Positions 51,491 to 59,961 of a stretch of 64,000 nt of DNA are shown here, piece by piece. This DNA comes from Cohaesibacter haloalkalitolerans (GTDB lineage: Bacteria; Pseudomonadota; Alphaproteobacteria; Rhizobiales; Cohaesibacteraceae). The notes under the pieces are model-generated. The model was not told where the DNA came from. It made no database searches and was given only the letters and a program-made list of their open reading frames with translations. Position 1 is the stretch's first letter. Every line of letters begins with the position of its first letter. Location of the stretch: the NCBI RefSeq assembly GCF_003574655.1, contig NZ_QNUM01000005.1, positions 62,001 to 126,000 on the forward strand, read 5' to 3'. The position numbers were made by a program, and so were the translations under genes.

Positions 51491-52336
51491 ATGCTGGAAT
51501 TGACGAATGTGTCGCGTCGTTTTGGGGCAAACACGGCTGTCGATTCAGTCACCGTCTCCATTCCCCAAGGGCAGATGGTCGGTGTCATCGGCCGATCCGG
51601 CGCGGGCAAATCGACCCTGCTGAGGATGATCAATCGGCTGATCGATCCCTCGGATGGGACCATCCGTTTCGGCGACAAGAGGGTCTCCGGCCTCAAGGGG
51701 CGCGAGTTGCGCGACTGGCAACGGGACTGCGCGATGATCTTCCAGCAGTTCAACCTCGTGCCACGCCTTGATGTCCTGACCAATGTCCTGCTTGGCCGCC
51801 TCAACCACCGCAATACAATCCTCAATCTTCTCAATATCTTTTCCGCTGAAGAGCGCGCAGAAGCCCTGATGGCGCTGGAGCGTCTCGGCATCGAGCAGAC
51901 TGCCTTGCAGCGGGCAGGGACCCTTTCTGGCGGCCAGCAGCAGCGCGTTGCCATCGCGCGCGCCCTGATGCAGAGCCCCAAGGTCATTCTTGCTGACGAA
52001 CCGATCGCCTCCCTTGACCCGCTGAACGCCAAGATCGTGATGGACAGCCTCAGGGATATCAACGAACGCGATGGCATTACGGTTGTGACCAACCTGCATA
52101 CGCTCGATACGGCGCGCACCTATTGCGAGCGCGTGATCGGCATGTTCCATGGCAAGGTCGTGTTCGACGGGCCAGCTTCGGACCTCACCAACGACGCCGT
52201 GAAAATGATTTACGGCTCGACCGAGGGGGGTGAAATCTCCGAGGCCATCACTTCCACCTCCATTCCCGTATCACCAGAAGCCAGAGGCGCAATGGTTGCC
52301 CCCATGGTTGCTGCAGAGATCGCTTCGCCAGCGTGA
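51491..52336 (+). CDS. phnC: Phosphonate ABC transporter, ATP-binding protein
   Basis: PhnC drives phosphonate import through the PhnE permeases. The 281-residue protein has Walker A in [14 protein letters not shown], the Q-loop in [14 protein letters not shown], signature [14 protein letters not shown], Walker B in [15 protein letters not shown] and the switch His replaced in the [11 protein letters not shown] context typical of PhnC. The C-terminal 30 residues are variable. GGAATGGAAGGAAAAC upstream supplies the ribosome site. It begins the transport half of the cluster. Confidence 0.96.
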   Translation: MLELTNVSRRFGANTAVDSVTVSIPQGQMVGVIGRSGAGKSTLLRMINRLIDPSDGTIRFGDKRVSGLKGRELRDWQRDCAMIFQQFNLVPRLDVLTNVLLGRLNHRNTILNLLNIFSAEERAEALMALERLGIEQTALQRAGTLSGGQQQRVAIARALMQSPKVILADEPIASLDPLNAKIVMDSLRDINERDGITVVTNLHTLDTARTYCERVIGMFHGKVVFDGPASDLTNDAVKMIYGSTEGGEISEAITSTSIPVSPEARGAMVAPMVAAEIASPA

Positions 52337-52417
52337 CAGGCCAATAGTCCAACACCTAAGCCTATTTCTCGAAATGCATGAGGCCGGCAAAGACCGGCCG
52401 ACATCAGGAGACGTCAA

Positions 52418-53332
52418 ATGTTCAAGAAAATTGTTCTTGCCGCAGCTTCCATGGCTGCGCTGGTTGCCGGTGCTGCTGCTCCTTCCGTTGCAGCGGAAAA
52501 AGAATTCCGCATCGGCATTCTGGGCGGCGAAAACGAAGCCGACCGTCTGCGCAACTTCCAGTGCATGGTCGACAAGCTGCCTGAAGTTCTGGGCGTTGAA
52601 AAAGTATCGCTGTTCCCATCCGCCGACTACGATGGCACCATTCAGGGCCTGCTGGGCGGTACGCTCGATTATGCCGAGCTGGGCGCTTCCGGCTATGCCA
52701 AGACCTATCTGACCAATCCGGACGCTGTTGAGCCGATCCTGACCACGGTTCAGATGGACGGCTCCACCGGCTACCATTCCGTCATGGTTGCTCGCAAGGA
52801 TTCCGGCATGACCGACGTGATGGAAATGAAGGGCAAGAAGCTGGGCTTTGCTGATCCCGACTCCACCTCCGGCTTCCTCGTTCCTTCCGTAACCCTGCCG
52901 GAAGCCATCGGCGCTCCGGTCAACGAATTCTTCGGCTCCACCGGTTTTGGTGGCGGTCATGAGAACCTCGTTCTCGAAGTCGTCAAGGGCACCTTCGATG
53001 CTGGTACCACCTGGGCTTCGGGTGTTGGCAAATTCGAAGACGGCTACACCTCCGGCAACCTGCGCAAGATGGTCGACAAGGGTATCCTGGACATGAACGA
53101 TCTGGTGCAGCTCTGGATTTCTCCGCTGATCCCGAACGGTCCGGTTGTTGTGCGTTCGACGCTCGATCCGGACGTCAAGGCCAAGTTCAAGGCCTTCATG
53201 ATGAATATGCCGGAAGCAGATCCGGCTTGCTTCTCTGCCATTCAGGGTGGCGACTACAAGGGCTTCACCGAAGTCAACGTCGACTTCTACAAGGCCATCA
53301 TTGCCGCCCGCAAGGCAAAGATCGGCTCTTAA
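52418..53332 (+). CDS. phnD: Phosphonate ABC transporter, substrate-binding protein
   Basis: PhnD captures phosphonates in the periplasm. The 304-residue protein has a signal peptide (MFKKIVLAAASMAALVAGAA, cleaved near SVAA/EKEF) and a phosphate/phosphonate-binding fold with FRIGILGGENEADRLRNFQC, LLGGTLDYAELGASGYAKTY and KGKKLGFADPDSTSGFLVPS, the last a typical ligand-binding loop. AGGAGACG lies before ATG 52418. A hairpin downstream separates it from phnE and could favour higher levels of the binding protein. Confidence 0.96.
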   Translation: MFKKIVLAAASMAALVAGAAAPSVAAEKEFRIGILGGENEADRLRNFQCMVDKLPEVLGVEKVSLFPSADYDGTIQGLLGGTLDYAELGASGYAKTYLTNPDAVEPILTTVQMDGSTGYHSVMVARKDSGMTDVMEMKGKKLGFADPDSTSGFLVPSVTLPEAIGAPVNEFFGSTGFGGGHENLVLEVVKGTFDAGTTWASGVGKFEDGYTSGNLRKMVDKGILDMNDLVQLWISPLIPNGPVVVRSTLDPDVKAKFKAFMMNMPEADPACFSAIQGGDYKGFTEVNVDFYKAIIAARKAKIGS

Positions 53333-53364
53333 GAGTTCCTTTGATTGACATAGGCGTTTTGGGT

Positions 53365-53390
53365 GGCCCGGACATTCCGGGTCATCCTTT
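53365..53390 (+). terminator. Hairpin after phnD, possible partial terminator
   Basis: GGCCCGG (53365-53371) pairs with CCGGGTC (53377-53383) with one G-T pair, followed by ATCCTTTT. It may reduce read-through from the abundant phnD message to phnE. Confidence 0.5.
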
Positions 53391-53515
53391 TCGCTTTGAA
53401 CTCCACTCTTCCAAGCCACTCTCTTGTCATCGATCTGACCATCAACCGCGTCCCGTTTGGGTGTTCAGTTCAATGACAACGGCACTGGCACTATCAGGCA
53501 AGAAAGAACAAGGAC

Positions 53516-54475
53516 ATGAAATCACCCGTCAAGCTGTCTGCTGCTGGTGCAGCAACCGAGCGGCACTGGCAGGAGCTCAGCCGCAAGAGGCGCTTCTACA
53601 CCTGTCTTTCTCTGGTCATTCTTCTGGTGGCGCTGTTCGGCTCGCTCTGGTTTGCCAATGAAACCAACGCAGGCAAGTTTTTCGACCGGCTGCCCTATTT
53701 CTTCGATTTCTTCGGCGACATGATCCCGCGTGATGGTTGGGAGATCTGGCGTGCCCTGTTTGACCTGCCTTCGCCCTATTTCGATGGCAGTCTGAAGTTC
53801 AACTATCCAGAGGGGCGGGTCTATCTGGTCGGGGCACTTTATATGCCCGAATATGTCTACAAGATGCTTGAGACGATCAACATCGCCATATTCGCAACGC
53901 TCATCGGCTTCTTTCTCGGCTTCGTCCTGTGTTTCCTCGCCGCCAGCAATCTGACGACGCAGAAATGGCTGCGCTTTGTCGTTCGCCGCATTCTGGAAGT
54001 GCTGCGTGCCTTCCCTGAGATCGTGATTGCCGGTTTCTTTGTTGCCGTTCTGACCATCGGCGCGGTTCCGGCGATGATTGCTGTGGCCATCCATACGGTC
54101 GGCTCGCTTGGCAAGATGTTCTTCGAAGTGGTGGAGAATGCCGACATGAAGGCGGACGAGGGCTTGCGGGCGGTTGGCGCCAACTGGGTCGAGCGGGTCT
54201 GGTTCGGTATCGTGCCACAGGTGCTGCCGAACTTCCTGTCCTATGCGCTGCTGCGGCTGGAAATCAACGTGCGTGCCTCCACCATCATTGGTGCCGTTGG
54301 CGGCGGCGGTATCGGCGAGGCGCTGCGCCTGTCGATCTCCCGCGGTCATGAAGCCAAGACGCTGGCAATCATTCTGCTGTTGTTCGTCACCATCATCGCC
54401 ATCGACCAGGTCTCGGCATGGCTGCGCAAGAAGATCGTCGGCAATCAGGCCTTTGCCTTTGGCGCCAGCATGTAG
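53516..54475 (+). CDS. phnE1: Phosphonate ABC transporter, permease 1
   Basis: This 319-residue inner-membrane permease has about six helices, the first after a basic N-terminus (FYTCLSLVILLVALFGSLWF), then INIAIFATLIGFFLGFVLCF and VIAGFFVAVLTIGAVPAMIA. The ATPase-contact loop is DEGLRAVGANWVERVWFGIV, followed by ASTIIGAVGGGGIGEALRLS, a PhnE signature. AAGGACATG gives a ribosome site. The second permease gene follows after 11 bases, so PhnE1 and PhnE2 probably form a heterodimeric pore. Confidence 0.95.
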   Translation: MKSPVKLSAAGAATERHWQELSRKRRFYTCLSLVILLVALFGSLWFANETNAGKFFDRLPYFFDFFGDMIPRDGWEIWRALFDLPSPYFDGSLKFNYPEGRVYLVGALYMPEYVYKMLETINIAIFATLIGFFLGFVLCFLAASNLTTQKWLRFVVRRILEVLRAFPEIVIAGFFVAVLTIGAVPAMIAVAIHTVGSLGKMFFEVVENADMKADEGLRAVGANWVERVWFGIVPQVLPNFLSYALLRLEINVRASTIIGAVGGGGIGEALRLSISRGHEAKTLAIILLLFVTIIAIDQVSAWLRKKIVGNQAFAFGASM

Positions 54476-54486
54476 GAGACGGGACC

Positions 54487-56043
54487 ATGAACACCATTGC
54501 AGCCACAGACATGCAGGACATGATCGCGCGCTATCCGGCGGTCTTCAAACCGGGCTTCTTCAAGCGCTTTCGCGGGGCTCTGATTTTCATCGCCATTGTC
54601 ATCTATGCCTTTGTCGGATCGAGCTTTCTGCACATCGGCAAGGTCTTTTCAAATGGCAACTGGGACATCGCCGGAGCCTATCTGGCCGACTGGATCTCCT
54701 ATGAGGTCCGCCCGGACGTCAAGTTCGAGAATGGCTATCTGAACATCGAGTTTCCGCGCTTCTCACCGCTTGGTGCCAAACCGCAACCGGACTGGATCGT
54801 CAAGACCGTCGAGACAAAGCAGATCACCCCCGAGGCGGAAGTCTTTGAATCTGCCGCGCCCGCTCAGGCTTTCTCCTTCATGGCGCCAGACGCGCCGACG
54901 GCGGAGAAGCCAGCAGAACCCGCCAAGCCATCCTCAAGCTTTTCCTTCATGGCACCAGATGCCCCGACGGCCGAAAATCCCGCCAATGTGGGCAAATCAA
55001 CGGGTGCAGCCAGGACGGAAACGAAGTCTGTGACCACACAGGCGGATATCACCATCGGCGATGGTCATGTGGTTATTGTTCCGGGGATGGTCACCATCAC
55101 CCGGGGCGGTGAGACGCTGGTCATCGATGTCGAGCGTGACAAGGCTGTCCACCCGCGCGGCGCTCTGCCTGACTGGGCCCAGCAGAAATATGAAAATGAA
55201 AAGGTCGTTGCCCGCTTCGGATTCGACGGGCGCGTCGAGGTTCAGAACTACAAGGTCAAGGTTCACCACCGGTTCCTTGGTTGGGAGAATTTCATCTTCG
55301 ACACCAACTCGCCCTTCTGGAACAAGAGTGCTGGCGAGGTGCTGAGCCTGATTGTCTCCGGCGATCGGATCAAGCCGGATCAGTCCAACCTCATGCTGGC
55401 TCTTGATAACTTTTTCAACAATGCGGAGTGGCAGCATGGCGACGTTTGGATCAAGCTGATGCAGACTATTGTCATGGCCTTTGTCGGCACACTGTTTGCT
55501 TCGTTGATCGCCTTTCCGCTGTCCTTCATGGCCGCCAGAAACATCACGCCCAATGGCTTCGTTAATCAGTTCATCAAACGTTTCTTCGATTTTCTGCGCT
55601 CGGTTGACATGCTGATCTGGGCGCTGTTCTTCACCCGCGCCTTCGGGCCGGGGCCGCTGGCTGGCATCTCGGCGATCTTCTTCACCGACACCGGCACTCT
55701 GGGCAAGCTCAATTCTGAAACGCTGGAGAATATCGACGACAAGCAGCGTGAGGGCGTCAAGTCGCTGGGCGCAAGCCCCGTGTTGGTGCAGCGCTATGGT
55801 GTCGTGCCGCAGATCCTGCCGGTGTTCCTGTCCCAATCGCTCTATTTCTGGGAATCCAACACCCGCTCGGCAACGATCATCGGTGCCGTCGGGGCAGGGG
55901 GGATCGGCCTCAAGCTGTGGGAAGCCATGCGCACCAATCAGGATTGGGAGAATGTCTTCTACATGGTGATCCTCATCCTGATTGTCGTCTATGTGTTCGA
56001 CACGATTTCCAACAAGCTGCGCTCCAAGCTGACCAAGGGTTGA
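54487..56043 (+). CDS. phnE2: Phosphonate ABC transporter, permease 2 (extended)
   Basis: This 518-residue permease is much longer than typical PhnE (about 260-320). Residues 1-310 hold an N-terminal helix (GALIFIAIVIYAFVGSSFLH), then a long extracytoplasmic region with a Pro/Ala-rich insert in which FSFMAPDAPTAE occurs twice (about 129-140 and 152-163). The permease core occupies the last 200 residues, with LMQTIVMAFVGTLFASLIAF, EGVKSLGASPVLVQRYGVVP and SATIIGAVGAGGIGLKLWEA. Extended second permeases occur in other alphaproteobacterial phn clusters; the repeated insert looks unusual. TAGGAGACG precedes ATG 54487. Confidence 0.93.
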   Translation: MNTIAATDMQDMIARYPAVFKPGFFKRFRGALIFIAIVIYAFVGSSFLHIGKVFSNGNWDIAGAYLADWISYEVRPDVKFENGYLNIEFPRFSPLGAKPQPDWIVKTVETKQITPEAEVFESAAPAQAFSFMAPDAPTAEKPAEPAKPSSSFSFMAPDAPTAENPANVGKSTGAARTETKSVTTQADITIGDGHVVIVPGMVTITRGGETLVIDVERDKAVHPRGALPDWAQQKYENEKVVARFGFDGRVEVQNYKVKVHHRFLGWENFIFDTNSPFWNKSAGEVLSLIVSGDRIKPDQSNLMLALDNFFNNAEWQHGDVWIKLMQTIVMAFVGTLFASLIAFPLSFMAARNITPNGFVNQFIKRFFDFLRSVDMLIWALFFTRAFGPGPLAGISAIFFTDTGTLGKLNSETLENIDDKQREGVKSLGASPVLVQRYGVVPQILPVFLSQSLYFWESNTRSATIIGAVGAGGIGLKLWEAMRTNQDWENVFYMVILILIVVYVFDTISNKLRSKLTKG

Positions 56044-56162
56044 GGCCTGGCCTCAGCTGCGCAACGAGCCAGAGAAAACAACGGCTGGGGCAATCTGAAA
56101 TTTGCCCCAATCCGCCGACAGAGTGTCCGTCAAGACACCACACCGAATGAAGGAACCAGTCC

Positions 56163-56852
56163 GTGCCCCGCTACGCCATCTTTTACGCACCGCTTGCCGA
56201 AGACCCACTCAACAAGGCTGCCGCCGAATGGCTGGGCAGGGATGTCTTTACTGGCAAGGCGCTGGAGTGCCATTCGCCGGTGGAAGGCCTTGATGATGAC
56301 ACCTTTGCGGCTCTCGTCTCTGACGCCCGTCGGTATGGCTTCCACGGAACCCTCAAGGCACCCTTTGAGCTTGCAGGGGGCAAGACCATCGAGGAATTGG
56401 AAGTTGCGCTTGCAAGCTATGCCGCCACGCTCCAGCCCTTCCTGCTGCCAAGATTTGTCATCGGCCAGTTGGGGGCGTTTTTCGCCCTGAGACCGGCAGA
56501 CCCCTCTGCCGAACTCAAGCAATTGGCTTCCAGCCTCGTACAGGAGTTCGATGGCTTCCGCGCACCGCTTGAAGAAAAGGACATAGCCCGCCGCAACCCG
56601 GATCGGCTCACCGAGAGCCAGCGGCACAATCTCTTGACATGGGGCTACCCTTATATTTTCGACGATTTCCGCTTCCACATGACACTGACCAACCCTGTGC
56701 CCGATGCGCTGGCCCCGGCTTTTGCCGAAGCGCTGCAGGCTCATTTTGCCTCGACCATCGCCGAGCCGCGCGCACTCCTCTCCCTCTCTCTTTACGAAGA
56801 AGCTGAACGCGGCGCCCCGTTTGTTGTCCGCCAGCAGGTCCGGATTGGATAG
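56163..56852 (+). CDS. DUF1045 2H-phosphoesterase-like protein of phosphonate clusters
   Basis: This 229-residue protein begins at GTG 56163, with AAGGA 11 bases upstream, as MPRYAIFYAPLAEDPLNKAA. It carries two His-x-Thr motifs of the 2H phosphoesterase superfamily, HGTLKAPF (His near residue 60) and HMTLTNPV (near 172). Proteins of this family recur next to phnM in proteobacterial C-P lyase operons. A role in hydrolysing the cyclic ribose phosphate product, as PhnP does elsewhere, is inferred, since no phnP is seen in this cluster. Confidence 0.88.
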   Translation: MPRYAIFYAPLAEDPLNKAAAEWLGRDVFTGKALECHSPVEGLDDDTFAALVSDARRYGFHGTLKAPFELAGGKTIEELEVALASYAATLQPFLLPRFVIGQLGAFFALRPADPSAELKQLASSLVQEFDGFRAPLEEKDIARRNPDRLTESQRHNLLTWGYPYIFDDFRFHMTLTNPVPDALAPAFAEALQAHFASTIAEPRALLSLSLYEEAERGAPFVVRQQVRIG

Positions 56853-56887
56853 TGCCGTCAGTTTGGCGACAAAGGATATTTGAAACG

Positions 56888-58042
56888 ATGAAGAACGATT
56901 TGCTTTTGAAGAATGCTGCCATTGTCACGCGGGATGAGATTATTCACGGTCACGTCCACATCCGTGACGGCATGATTGATGACATTGCCGAAGGGGCATT
57001 GACGCCCGCTCTGGACAGGACCGCTGAAGACATGGACGGAGAGTATTTGCTGCCCGGCTTCGTCGAGCTGCACACCGATCATGTCGAGGGCCACTATGCG
57101 CCGCGCCCGAAGGTGCGCTGGAGCGCCATGGCCGCCGTGTTGTCCCATGATGCCCAGATTGCCACGTCTGGCATCACGACCGTATTCGACGCCCTGCGTG
57201 TCGGCATCGATCATGACGCTGATCTTAGCTATGACGACATGAAGACCATGGCCGACGCCTTCCAGCGCGGTGTTGATGAAGGCACCCTGAGGGCTGATCA
57301 CTTCATCCATCTGCGCTGTGAAGTCTCCGCTGATGACTGCCTGACGGCCTTCCACCAGTTCGACAAATACGACCTCGTCAAGCTGGTCTCGGTCATGGAT
57401 CATGCCCCCGGCCAGCGCCAGTTCGTCGATATCGAGCAATATGCCGTCTACTACAAGGGCAAGCTGAAGATGTCTGATCAGGATTTCCGGGAGATGTGCA
57501 AGCGCCGCTCCGCTGCATCCGAGCGCAATTCTGACCGTCACCGCACGGAAATCGCCAACATCTGTCGCGAGCGCGGTGTCATTCTGGCGTCGCACGATGA
57601 CGCGACCAATGCCCATGTCGAGGAATCTGTCCGCCACGACGTGCATGTGGCCGAATTCCCCACCACCATAGAAGCGGCCAGGGCTTCCCATCAGGCCGGG
57701 CTTGCCGTATTGATGGGCGCGCCGAACATCGTGCGCGGTGGTTCGCACTCGGGCAATATCGCTGCCAGCGATCTGGTGGATCTTGGTGTGCTCGACATTC
57801 TGTCATCGGACTACATCCCGTTCTCGCTAGTGCAGGCCGTCTTCCGGCTCGCCGATCAGGACCAGAAACTGAGCCTGCCTGAAGCCGTCCGTCTCATCTC
57901 CGACACCCCGGCCAAGGCGGTGGGGCTTGATGATCGGGGGGCGATCGAAATCGGCAAGCGGGCCGATCTGGTGCGCGTCCGGAAATCACGCAACACGCCG
58001 GTCATCCGTCAGGTCTGGCGTACCGGAGCACGGGTTGCCTGA
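56888..58042 (+). CDS. phnM: Ribosyl phosphonate triphosphate pyrophosphohydrolase PhnM
   Basis: PhnM removes pyrophosphate from ribose-1-phosphonate 5-triphosphate so that PhnJ can act. The 384-residue amidohydrolase-fold enzyme shows the metal-binding ELHTDHVEGH (near residue 60), SVMDHAPGQRQF, SHDDATNAHVEES and GAPNIVRGGSHSGNIAASDL, with the C-terminal ADLVRVRKSRNTPVIRQVWR. ATG 56888 is the family-like start; the frame opens at 56852 within the previous gene's 3' end. It is followed closely by phnN. Confidence 0.96.
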   Translation: MKNDLLLKNAAIVTRDEIIHGHVHIRDGMIDDIAEGALTPALDRTAEDMDGEYLLPGFVELHTDHVEGHYAPRPKVRWSAMAAVLSHDAQIATSGITTVFDALRVGIDHDADLSYDDMKTMADAFQRGVDEGTLRADHFIHLRCEVSADDCLTAFHQFDKYDLVKLVSVMDHAPGQRQFVDIEQYAVYYKGKLKMSDQDFREMCKRRSAASERNSDRHRTEIANICRERGVILASHDDATNAHVEESVRHDVHVAEFPTTIEAARASHQAGLAVLMGAPNIVRGGSHSGNIAASDLVDLGVLDILSSDYIPFSLVQAVFRLADQDQKLSLPEAVRLISDTPAKAVGLDDRGAIEIGKRADLVRVRKSRNTPVIRQVWRTGARVA

Positions 58043-58079
58043 GGTGATGGGTAGAGAAAGAATGCTGGAGGCAGCGGAT

Positions 58080-58676
58080 ATGGGCAGGGAAAGCCGACAA
58101 GAGAAGGCCGTTTGCATGAACGGCCGTTTCATTCTGCTCGTCGGCCCCAGTGGGGCCGGCAAGGACAGTCTCTTGGATTATGCCAAGGCAAGGCTCAAGG
58201 ACGACCCGCGCATCCTGTTTGTCCGTCGCTGCATCACCCGCCAGCAGGGGGATCCGTCAGAGGACCACGAAAGCATGAGCATCGTCGACTTCCAGAAAGC
58301 CGAGATGCAGGGGCGGTTTGTCATCTCATGGGGCGCACATGGCCTCTATTACGGGCTGCCAGTGTCGATGCTGGACCATCTTGCCAAGGGGGGCGTTGCC
58401 ATCGCCAACGGCTCGCGCAAGACCATACCGCAGCTTAAACCCCGCTTTCCCGACCTCATGGTGGTCAATCTGACCGTCGAGGCCGACATATTGGCTCGGC
58501 GCCTTGCCCAAAGGGGCAGGGAGAGCGCCCAAGAGATCGAAAAACGCCTGCAGCGGACAAAGGCGCTCGCCGGTGACGACCTGTTCGGCGAGGAAACCGT
58601 GCATCTTGACAATTCCGGCTCTCTTTCCGTCGCGGGAGAAGCCTTGGTCGATCTCTTGCGGCAATGGGCTGATTAG
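58080..58676 (+). CDS. phnN: Ribose 1,5-bisphosphate phosphokinase PhnN
   Basis: PhnN phosphorylates ribose 1,5-bisphosphate to PRPP, linking phosphonate use to nucleotide synthesis. The 198-residue kinase has a P-loop in ILLVGPSGAGKDSLLDYAK and the guanylate-kinase-like segments RRCITRQQGDPSEDHESMS and FVISWGAHGLYYGLPVSML. The start is uncertain: ATG 58080 has GGAGG about 8 bases upstream, but ATG 58116 (MNGRFILLVGP) fits the family better in length and ATG 58047 and 58062 are also in frame. Last gene of the cluster. Confidence 0.93.
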   Translation: MGRESRQEKAVCMNGRFILLVGPSGAGKDSLLDYAKARLKDDPRILFVRRCITRQQGDPSEDHESMSIVDFQKAEMQGRFVISWGAHGLYYGLPVSMLDHLAKGGVAIANGSRKTIPQLKPRFPDLMVVNLTVEADILARRLAQRGRESAQEIEKRLQRTKALAGDDLFGEETVHLDNSGSLSVAGEALVDLLRQWAD

Positions 58677-58736
58677 GGCAGGGCTGTTCGGCTGTCATAC
58701 AGGTTGATCTGACCCGATTGCCCCTGATCGTGTGGT

Positions 58737-59369
58737 CTATTCCTGACCAAGAGGGGCATGAAACGCCCAGGGGTCGGCGGAAAACTGTGCAACGATGGCA
58801 TCCATGATGACATCGGCATTTTCCAGCGCTCGCAGAAACACCGGCCCGATGACCGCAGCGGATTCTTTCTGACCCCGGCTTTCAAACTGCAACTCCAGAT
58901 CATGGACCTGCCCGTTCGGCTGCAGCGAGGCACTGGAGAGGCGATACTGATCGGCCCGCACATCGAGGGCCCCGGCACCCTCGGGCAGAACGATCAACCG
59001 TTGATCGGTTAGGGCATAATGGATTCTGGTGGATTTTGGCGCTGGCATTTGCAGATCGAAATATCGGCGCGTCAGATGCAGCCACAGATATCCGGTGATC
59101 GAGAAGACGATGGACATGATGGCAATGGCCATCGGTCTGTCTGGGGAGCCGTTGTGAAGGGATGCGCTTTTCATGACGACAAGCGCTGAAACGAGGCTGG
59201 CCAGAACCGTCAGGGCCGAGATCAGCAGAAGCGGGCGAAGGCTGCGCGCGTGCCCTTCCGCCAGATCCCAGTTTGGCGATGCACTCCATTCCAGTCGCTC
59301 ATCACCGTAAAGGGCTTCCGCAACGGGATTTTCTTTGGTTGTTTCTTCCATCTTGCCCGCTTCCGCCAT
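58737..59369 (-). CDS. Membrane protein with PH-like domain, unknown function
   Basis: This 210-residue protein has two hydrophobic helices (LRPLLLISALTVLASLVSAL and RPMAIAIMSIVFSITGYLWL) close together in the first half, and a C-terminal region (about 100-205) with IHYALTDQRLIVLPEGAGAL, which resembles bacterial PH-domain proteins where such a Tyr-Ala-Leu-Thr-Asp-x-Arg stretch recurs. The family has no known function. It reads opposite to the phn cluster and is probably unrelated. ATG 59369 is used; ATG 59351 is the next option. Confidence 0.75.
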   Translation of the reverse strand: MAEAGKMEETTKENPVAEALYGDERLEWSASPNWDLAEGHARSLRPLLLISALTVLASLVSALVVMKSASLHNGSPDRPMAIAIMSIVFSITGYLWLHLTRRYFDLQMPAPKSTRIHYALTDQRLIVLPEGAGALDVRADQYRLSSASLQPNGQVHDLELQFESRGQKESAAVIGPVFLRALENADVIMDAIVAQFSADPWAFHAPLGQE

Positions 59370-59961
59370 TCACAATGCAAAATCCCGAACAGGCAGCGGA
59401 TGACGCCGCATGTCCCGATCCTGTGACACGTTTTATCTGAGGTGGCGGGCAGTTTGGTCAAAACGCACTACACCCACCTAGTTTATAATAAACCAAAACT
59501 AGCACATTTTGGATGGAAACCACCTCATTTGTGCGAAATTGTGCAAATTTCGGTATAATATTTAGAGCTTTGGTTACTTTCCTGAAGTCTGCATCAGCCT
59601 TGTCCGCTTTCTGATGACATTTGCTTTTTGGGTGTTGCCATCTCCGCCAAAACCACCTCCGCGAGTTGTTTGGTCTGGTGACAACCTGATTGATGGAGGT
59701 GCGCCCGGTATATGGTGGCAAGTGAGTCGCGGCAAGGCGTTTAGAGGGGGTGCACGTTTCCTTAAGGTGGAGTGCAAATGCAGCCAAGGCCAGACCGCCA
59801 CACAGACTCCCACATAGATTGCATGCGGAACCATCACCTTCCTTGGACCGCATCGGCTTCAGCCTTGACAAGCTTCAATCTGTATGACAGAAATTGAAAT
59901 TAATATGACAGAAAGCAAACTGAGCCTGATGCTCGGCGGTTTGCATCATGGGAGGAGCCAC
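59370..59961. promoter_or_regulatory. Long intergenic region upstream of the ABC importer operon
   Basis: These 592 bases hold no convincing gene. Features are an inverted repeat CGAAATT-GTGCA-AATTTCG (59534-59552) immediately before a TATAAT (59554-59559), a TTGACA at 59865-59870 without a good -10 partner, and a direct repeat TATGACAGAAA at 59883-59893 and 59904-59914. The importer frame is open from 59884, but the strong ribosome site GGGAGGAG lies before ATG 59962. Confidence 0.45.

Noticed and set aside
59458-59871. Minus-strand open frame of 137 codons upstream of the ABC importer
   Set aside because: The translation has no family features, no ribosome site was seen, and it covers promoter-like sequence.
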